Below, piece after piece: positions 59,350 to 64,000 of a stretch of DNA of 64,000 bases. The stretch is from Collimonas fungivorans Ter331 (GTDB lineage Bacteria > Pseudomonadota > Gammaproteobacteria > Burkholderiales > Burkholderiaceae_D), in contig NC_015856.1 in assembly GCF_000221045.1 (NCBI RefSeq), positions 248,001 through 312,000 on the forward strand, given 5' to 3'. Below the pieces are notes generated by a model, which saw only the letters and a list, made by a program, of their open reading frames with translations, did no database searches and was not told where the DNA came from. Position numbers and translations under genes: made by a program. Every line of letters begins with the position of its first letter. Position 1 is the first letter of the stretch.

Positions 59350-60231
59350 ATGGACAGATTAACCAGCATGGCAGTCTTCGTACGCGTGGTGGAAAAAGGC
59401 AGCTTTGCAGCCGTCGCCGACGAATTTTCGCTCTCCACTACCATGGTCGCCAACCATGTGCGGGCATTGGAGGCGCACCTGGGCGCGCGCTTGTTGGACC
59501 GCACTACGCGCCGCCACAGCCTGACCGAGATCGGCAGCGTATACGTCGAGCGCTGCCGCGACGTGCTCAACAGCGTGCAGGCTGCCGACTATGTGGCGGA
59601 GGCGTTGCGCGATGTCCCGCGCGGTAAATTGCGGATGACCGCGCCGGTCACCTATGGCGCGCACCGCCTGGTGCCGCTGATCGGCGATTACATGGCCCTG
59701 TTCCCGGAAGTGCAGGTGGAGCTGGTCTTGAACGACCGCGTGGTGGACATGGTGGAAGAAGGTTTTGAATTGGCGCTGCGCTCCGGCAGCCTGGCCGGCG
59801 CCAACCTGGTTGCCCGTCCGTTGCGCCCATCGCACATGTTTGCAGTGGCCAGTCCGACTTACCTGGCGCGCCACGGCACGCCGCAACATCCATCCGATCT
59901 GGCCAGCCACAACTGCCTCGGTTTCATGTCCTGGGGCAAAGACCACGAATGGCGCTTTACCCAGGACGGGCAGACGCTGCCGGTGCCGGTGCGCGGCTCG
60001 TTTGCCACCAATAGCGGCCAAGCCCTGCTGGCTGCCGCCGTGAACGGCATGGGCGTGGTGGTGCAAGGGGACATGCTGCTGGAGAGCGCCATCGGCTGCG
60101 GCCAGCTGGTGCGATTGCTGCCGGACTGGGAACTGCCGGCACGTCCGGTACACTTGGTCCGGACCCGGGACGCCAGGCCCACCGCCAAGCTGCGCACCTT
60201 CGTCGATTTCCTGGTGCAGCGGCTTGGCTGA
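59350..60231 (+). CDS. LysR-family transcriptional regulator
   Basis: A 293-residue protein: N-terminal winged helix (MDRLTSMAVFVRVVEKGSFAAVADEFSLSTTMVANHVRALEAHLGARLLDRTTRRHSLTE) and a periplasmic-binding-like effector domain (GAHRLVPLIGDYMALFPEVQVELVLNDRVVDMVEEGFELALR; NCLGFMSWGK; LLPDWELPARPVHLV). It is of the CrgA/DsdC-like broad group. Divergent from the exported propeller gene, a common LysR arrangement. Confidence 0.9.
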   Translation: MDRLTSMAVFVRVVEKGSFAAVADEFSLSTTMVANHVRALEAHLGARLLDRTTRRHSLTEIGSVYVERCRDVLNSVQAADYVAEALRDVPRGKLRMTAPVTYGAHRLVPLIGDYMALFPEVQVELVLNDRVVDMVEEGFELALRSGSLAGANLVARPLRPSHMFAVASPTYLARHGTPQHPSDLASHNCLGFMSWGKDHEWRFTQDGQTLPVPVRGSFATNSGQALLAAAVNGMGVVVQGDMLLESAIGCGQLVRLLPDWELPARPVHLVRTRDARPTAKLRTFVDFLVQRLG

Positions 60232-60233
60232 AA

Positions 60234-60731
60234 TTACAGGTCGAGGCGATAGAACCTGGTATCGAGCCCCATGCGTGGGAAAGCCGGCGGCAGGCCGCTG
60301 GCGTCGATCTCGGCAAAGCCATTCTTTTCATAGAAACGATGCGCGGCCAGGAAGGCTGCCGTCGTGCCCAGGAACACCTGCCGTAGTCCTTGCCGGCGCG
60401 ACCAGCCGAGCAGCTCTTGCAACAAACGATGGGCTACCTGATGCTCGCGGCCGCGGAACGGCGCCTTGACAAACATCTTGCGCAGCGCACCCTGGGCGTT
60501 GCCGATATCTTTCAGCGATATGCTGCCGACCACTTCCTCGCCGGCCCGGGCGATCCAGAAATTGCCGTGGCCGCCTTGATAGAAATTGGGGATATCCAGC
60601 AGGTCGGGTTGTTCCTGCAAAGTGATTGCGAAGCCGAATTCGGTCTGCTGGATCGGCAGGATCAACGCGATTACGCCGTCGCGATACTGTTCTGAATAGG
60701 GACTGATGGTGATCATTTTCAAGCGGTCCAT
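60234..60731 (-). CDS. GNAT-family N-acetyltransferase
   Basis: A 165-residue acetyltransferase: WIARAGEEVVGSISLKDIG, the acetyl-CoA loop region RKMFVKAPFRGREHQVAHRLLQELLGW (variant of Q/R-x-x-G-x-G/A), then QVFLGTTAAFLAAHRFYEKNGFAEI, the usual C-terminal GNAT motif. Substrate unknown. Convergent with LysR, with stops 3 bases apart. Confidence 0.8.
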   Translation of the reverse strand: MDRLKMITISPYSEQYRDGVIALILPIQQTEFGFAITLQEQPDLLDIPNFYQGGHGNFWIARAGEEVVGSISLKDIGNAQGALRKMFVKAPFRGREHQVAHRLLQELLGWSRRQGLRQVFLGTTAAFLAAHRFYEKNGFAEIDASGLPPAFPRMGLDTRFYRLDL

Positions 60732-60743
60732 GGTGGAAATAAT

Positions 60744-60773
60744 AAAAGACAGGCAAGCAAGCGCCTGTCTTTT
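60744..60773 (-). terminator. Hairpin terminator upstream of GNAT gene, downstream of prc
   Basis: AAAAGACAGGC (60744-60754) and GCCTGTCTTTT (60763-60773) form an 11-bp stem with an 8-base loop. On the minus strand it is followed by ATTATT after a run of T, so it should end the Prc transcript. Confidence 0.75.
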
Positions 60774-60836
60774 ACTTTACATCATGCGTTGATCGCCAGC
60801 TCGCGCCGCCGGCAAGGGCAAGGCGCGGCAGGACCG

Positions 60837-62990
60837 TTACTTGTCCTTGCCGTTGGCCGGCTGCATCGCGAATTTCGGATTGGCCTTGAGCAGGTCCGAG
60901 GTGTCGCCGAGGATTTTCGCGGCTTCGTTCAGCAATACGTCCTTGGCGCTTTTTTGCGCTTTCTCAGCCGCCAGCTCGGCGCTCAGGCTGCGTTCGTTGG
61001 CTTGCAGGCCATCGTCCTGGCGGTTGAGATCGGCTGCATCGGCAGCATCCTTGTCTTTGCCGTCGCCGCCATCGCCAGCCTTGCCGCGCGCCTTCAGGCG
61101 AGCTTCCTGCTGGTTCATTTCAGTGCGGCGGTCGGTTTCGTTAAGCGAGATGACGCGCTTCTTGCGCAGCGTATTCACTTCAGTCACGTCTTCCAGGAAA
61201 CGCTGGAAGTCCTTGTCCTTTTCGACGCGCGCATCGTGCCGGCTCTGGATCTGCGGCAGCAGGCCCTTTACGTCGCCGACCGGGGTGTAGTCGGCTGCCT
61301 TTACCTGCGACCATGGCAAGGCGTTGTCGTAGCTCGATTCACCGAAACTCTCAGGGTCGGAAAAACCCGGCAGGCTGACGTCTGGAGTCACGCCGCGCAG
61401 CTGGGTAGTGCCGCCGTTGATGCGGAAAAACTGGGCGATGGTCATCTTCAGTTCGCCGAATTTCGGCTTGTCGTTATGCGACAGTTCGTCAAGGTTGACC
61501 ATGGTCTGCACCGTGCCTTTGCCGAAACTGCCTTCGCCGACGATGATGCCGCGGCCATAATCCTGGATCGCCGCCGCGAAGATTTCCGAGGCAGAGGCCG
61601 AACCGCGGTTGATCAGCACCGCCAGCGGACCGGTCCATGCCGGTGTCGGGATGTCGTCGCCTTCGACGTTGACGTCGCCGCGCGCATTGCGCTGCTGCAC
61701 GATCGGGCCCTTGCCGACGAACAGTCCGGTCAGGTCCACCGCTTCGGTCAGCGAGCCGCCGCCGTTATTGCGCAAATCCATCAGGACGCTGTCGACCTTC
61801 TCTTTTTTCAGTTCGGCCAGGAGCGCCGCCACGTCGCGGCTAGCGCTGCGGAAATTCTTGTCGCCCTTGCGCCGTCCGTCGAAATCTTCATAGAACGCAG
61901 GCAGGGTAATCACGCCGACCTTGCGCGTGGTGTCGCCGCTCTTGATGGTCAAGATGGTTTTCTTGGCGGCCTGCTGTTCCAGGCTGATCTTGTTGCGCAC
62001 CAGGCTGATCAGCTTGTGTTTGCCATCCGGACCGGCGTCGGCCGGCAAGATGTCCAGCCGCACCACAGTGTCCTTGGCGCCGCGGATCTGCTTGACCACA
62101 TCGTCGATGCGGGTGCCGACCACGTCGACCACGGCGCCCTTGTCGCCTTGTGCGACGCCGACGATGCGGTCGCCGACCGCAAGCTTGCCGGACAATTGCG
62201 CCGGGCCGCCCGCCACCAGCTCGCGGATGGTGGTGTATTCGTCTCTTTCCTGCAGCACCGCGCCGATGCCGACCAGGGAAAGCTTCATTGAAATATCGAA
62301 ATCGGCCGCCGCGCTGGTGCCCAGGTAATCGGTATGCGGTTCAATCGAGGTCGCATAGGCGTTCATGAAAATCTGGAAGACGTCGTCGCTCTTATACTTG
62401 TAGGCGCGCGCCAGGGAATTTTCATAACGCTTGCTGAGCGTATCGCGGATCGCCTGGTCCTTCTTGCCGGCCAGTTTCAGGCGCAGCCAGTCGTTCTTGA
62501 CGCGCTTGCGCCACAGGTCGCGGCTCTCTGCCTCGGATTTCGGCCAAGGTTCCTTGTCGCGCACGAAGGCGAAGTCTTCTTTCTGGCTGAAATCGAACCC
62601 CTGCTTGAGCAGTTCGCGCGCATACGTCAGGCGTTCGACGATGCGCTGCTGGTACAGGTTGAAAATGGCAAAGGGGATGCGCAGGTCTTCGCGGTAAATG
62701 GCGTCGTCCAGCTTGGTGTTCTCTGCCGTAAACTGATCGATATCGGCTTGCACGAAAAAGAATTTTTCCGGGTCGAGCGACTTGATGTAGCGGTTGATGA
62801 CCTTGGCCGACAAGGTATCGTCCAGCGGCACCGGCTTGTAATGGAAACGGGTAAGGAATTGCGCGCTCAGGTGCGCCGCCTGCGCTTGCTGCTGCAGCGG
62901 CGACAGGACCGGCGGCGGCCCGGCTTCCAGCGCGTGGGCAGCGGTCGAAATTGCCAAGATGACACATAACAGACTGTTTTTTAAGCGCAT
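60837..62990 (-). CDS. prc: Carboxy-terminal processing protease (tail-specific protease)
   Basis: A 717-residue periplasmic S41 protease, longer than E. coli Prc (682). Signal peptide (SLLCVILAISTAAHA), N-terminal helical part (SAQFLTRFHYKPVPLDDTLSAKVINRYIKSLDPEKFFF), PDZ domain (GIGAVLQERDEYTTIRELVAGGPAQLSGKLAVGDRIVGVAQGD), the protease core with catalytic Ser466 (GSASASE), Asp477 (QDYG) and Lys491 (SFGKGT), and a C-terminal DUF3340 region. It trims C-termini of periplasmic and outer-membrane proteins. Single gene with its own terminator. Confidence 0.95.
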   Translation of the reverse strand: MRLKNSLLCVILAISTAAHALEAGPPPVLSPLQQQAQAAHLSAQFLTRFHYKPVPLDDTLSAKVINRYIKSLDPEKFFFVQADIDQFTAENTKLDDAIYREDLRIPFAIFNLYQQRIVERLTYARELLKQGFDFSQKEDFAFVRDKEPWPKSEAESRDLWRKRVKNDWLRLKLAGKKDQAIRDTLSKRYENSLARAYKYKSDDVFQIFMNAYATSIEPHTDYLGTSAAADFDISMKLSLVGIGAVLQERDEYTTIRELVAGGPAQLSGKLAVGDRIVGVAQGDKGAVVDVVGTRIDDVVKQIRGAKDTVVRLDILPADAGPDGKHKLISLVRNKISLEQQAAKKTILTIKSGDTTRKVGVITLPAFYEDFDGRRKGDKNFRSASRDVAALLAELKKEKVDSVLMDLRNNGGGSLTEAVDLTGLFVGKGPIVQQRNARGDVNVEGDDIPTPAWTGPLAVLINRGSASASEIFAAAIQDYGRGIIVGEGSFGKGTVQTMVNLDELSHNDKPKFGELKMTIAQFFRINGGTTQLRGVTPDVSLPGFSDPESFGESSYDNALPWSQVKAADYTPVGDVKGLLPQIQSRHDARVEKDKDFQRFLEDVTEVNTLRKKRVISLNETDRRTEMNQQEARLKARGKAGDGGDGKDKDAADAADLNRQDDGLQANERSLSAELAAEKAQKSAKDVLLNEAAKILGDTSDLLKANPKFAMQPANGKDK

Positions 62991-63222
62991 ATAACCTTCA
63001 ATTCGATATTCGGTGTTGATTTGAGCGGCAAGGGCACTGGCTGGCCCCTTACATTGGAAATGGCCGCCGGCAGGCCGGCGTTGTGCAATTCGACCTGCAC
63101 GCCGGGCAAGCGTTCAGATTGGCTAATTCTACTTGGCTTTACTTAAGGCTTGCTTAAACACGGGTTTCCGGGCCAGGCCTGCCGTTAATTTTCCCCAATG
63201 GCAACTGATTCGGATGCCGGCT
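62991..63222. other. Spacer between NRPS end and prc
   Basis: About 230 bases with no supported gene. It should hold the prc promoter (minus strand) and possibly a terminator for the NRPS gene; I could not resolve either. Confidence 0.5.
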
Positions 63223-64000
63223 TCAGGGCTGGAGCGACGCCAGTTCCCCTTCCAGCTTTGCCGGCTGCAACGCCGTATTCAAGGCATGCGCAAAAACCTC
63301 GATGTGCGGTGAAATCATCATCGACTGGTGCGTCCCCGGCACCGGCACCAGGCGCAACAGCATTTCCGGCACCACGGCGCCCCAGCCGCGCAAAGGCTCG
63401 TTGACGGTATCGCCCACCGCGCTGTAGAAATGCACCGGAACCCCGATCGGCTGCGCCGCATAGTCGCCGTAGGCGCGGATGATGGTGCGGCTGTTTTCCA
63501 TCAGCTGCAGCAAGCCCTGCAAGGAGAAACCGGACGGGAACAAGCCGTTGCGCCTGGCCATCTGCAGCAGGGTGGGGACATCGATATCCGGCGCCGCCGC
63601 CTTCAGCTTTTCCATCGCCGCTTTCAGCACAGGATCATTGCCGGCAGCCGCTTCCAGCAACGTCAGCATCAGCTGTTTGTCGCCCAGTTTCCATTCGCGT
63701 TCGTCGTCGTCGCCGATTGAGCAGTGAGTATCGAACAACCCGATGAATTCCACCTCCTGGCCTTCGTTGATGAACTGCTGCGCAACCTCATAGGCTAGCG
63801 CGCCGCCGAACGACCAACCGGCCAGCCGGTAAGGCCCGTGCGGCTGCACCGCCCGCACCAGCCCCACCATGCGCGCCGCCATGCTTTGCACGGTCGACAG
63901 TTGCGGCTGATCCAGCGGCACCGGCGGCAGGCCGTATACCGGGATGTCGGGGTTGATATGGGTGGCCAGCATATGCGCGTAAATCAGCAAGCCGGAACCT
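63223..64000 (-). CDS. NRPS/PKS thioesterase domain, C-terminal end (5' part outside window)
   Basis: The minus-strand frame is open to the window edge, so this is the last 259 residues of a larger protein. It is a type I thioesterase: DQPQLSTVQSMAARMVGLVRAVQPHGPYRLAGWSFGGALAYEVAQQ carries the nucleophile Ser in GWSFGG, the region VEFIGLFDTHCS holds the catalytic Asp, and GTHQSMMISPH contains the catalytic His. Such domains release or cyclise the product of a nonribosomal peptide or polyketide synthetase. The rest lies beyond 64000; a stand-alone type II thioesterase is less likely because there is no N-terminal start here. Confidence 0.8.
   Translation of the reverse strand, partial: GSGLLIYAHMLATHINPDIPVYGLPPVPLDQPQLSTVQSMAARMVGLVRAVQPHGPYRLAGWSFGGALAYEVAQQFINEGQEVEFIGLFDTHCSIGDDDEREWKLGDKQLMLTLLEAAAGNDPVLKAAMEKLKAAAPDIDVPTLLQMARRNGLFPSGFSLQGLLQLMENSRTIIRAYGDYAAQPIGVPVHFYSAVGDTVNEPLRGWGAVVPEMLLRLVPVPGTHQSMMISPHIEVFAHALNTALQPAKLEGELASLQP

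Noticed and set aside
1-64000. tRNA, rRNA or riboswitch genes
   Set aside because: I looked for rRNA-like and cloverleaf-type segments in the gaps and found none I could support; a covariance-model search would be needed to exclude small RNAs.

Overview
The window is a piece of a bacterial chromosome from a Gram-negative betaproteobacterium. GC-rich coding, exported beta-propellers, two TonB-dependent receptors, DUF1302/DUF1329/RND genes, several GntR/FCD regulators and the end of a nonribosomal peptide synthetase suggest an Oxalobacteraceae-like soil organism such as Collimonas. That placement is inferred from gene content, not from a marker gene. I see no rRNA, tRNA or CRISPR array.

Layout. 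(1) 1-9990: the end of an MFS transporter, then a tight plus-strand cluster of a PLP-dependent alanine-racemase-like enzyme, an aldehyde dehydrogenase, DUF1329, DUF1302, an RND/MMPL transporter and a YCF48-like propeller. This looks like an envelope route for a hydrophobic compound with two cytoplasmic enzymes. (2) 10106-13106: an NTF2-like protein with an XRE/MmyB-type regulator, a DUF3455 lipoprotein and an orphan amino-acid-binding protein. (3) 13116-25522: a nucleoside/purine scavenging locus. The minus strand carries a TonB receptor, an exported alpha/beta hydrolase and two exported nucleoside hydrolases, then a GntR/FCD regulator. The plus strand carries a complete BMP-type nucleoside ABC transporter and a flavin reductase. 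(4) 25705-40570: a visibly AT-richer accessory island, entered through a VOC protein and an IS1182-family element. It holds about twenty small genes, nearly all on the plus strand and mostly unknown. One resembles the Imm32 immunity family, one DUF6678, one DUF3592, one HEAT-repeat proteins and one a RelA/SpoT-type HD hydrolase, and there is an odd signal peptidase I. Many are followed by a copy of one dispersed hairpin repeat. (5) 40640-50278: a complete oxidative hexuronate/aldarate locus (uronate dehydrogenase, KdgD, alpha-ketoglutarate semialdehyde dehydrogenase, GntR/FCD regulator, MFS transporter, galactarate dehydratase, exported lactonase) with four copies of a shared operator. (6) 50308-64000: a questin-oxidase-like protein, a QseBC-like two-component pair next to a TonB receptor and PAP2 phosphatase, a decayed ParA-like gene, DUF1993, an exported propeller with a LysR regulator, a GNAT enzyme, the tail protease Prc and the thioesterase end of an NRPS.

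How it fits together. The flanks are catabolic and uptake modules, each with its own regulator. The unusual part is the island: small, mutually unrelated genes in one orientation, separated by related repeats, some related to toxin-immunity families, with no toxin or integrase in view. That cassette-like arrangement is the best candidate for something not yet described.
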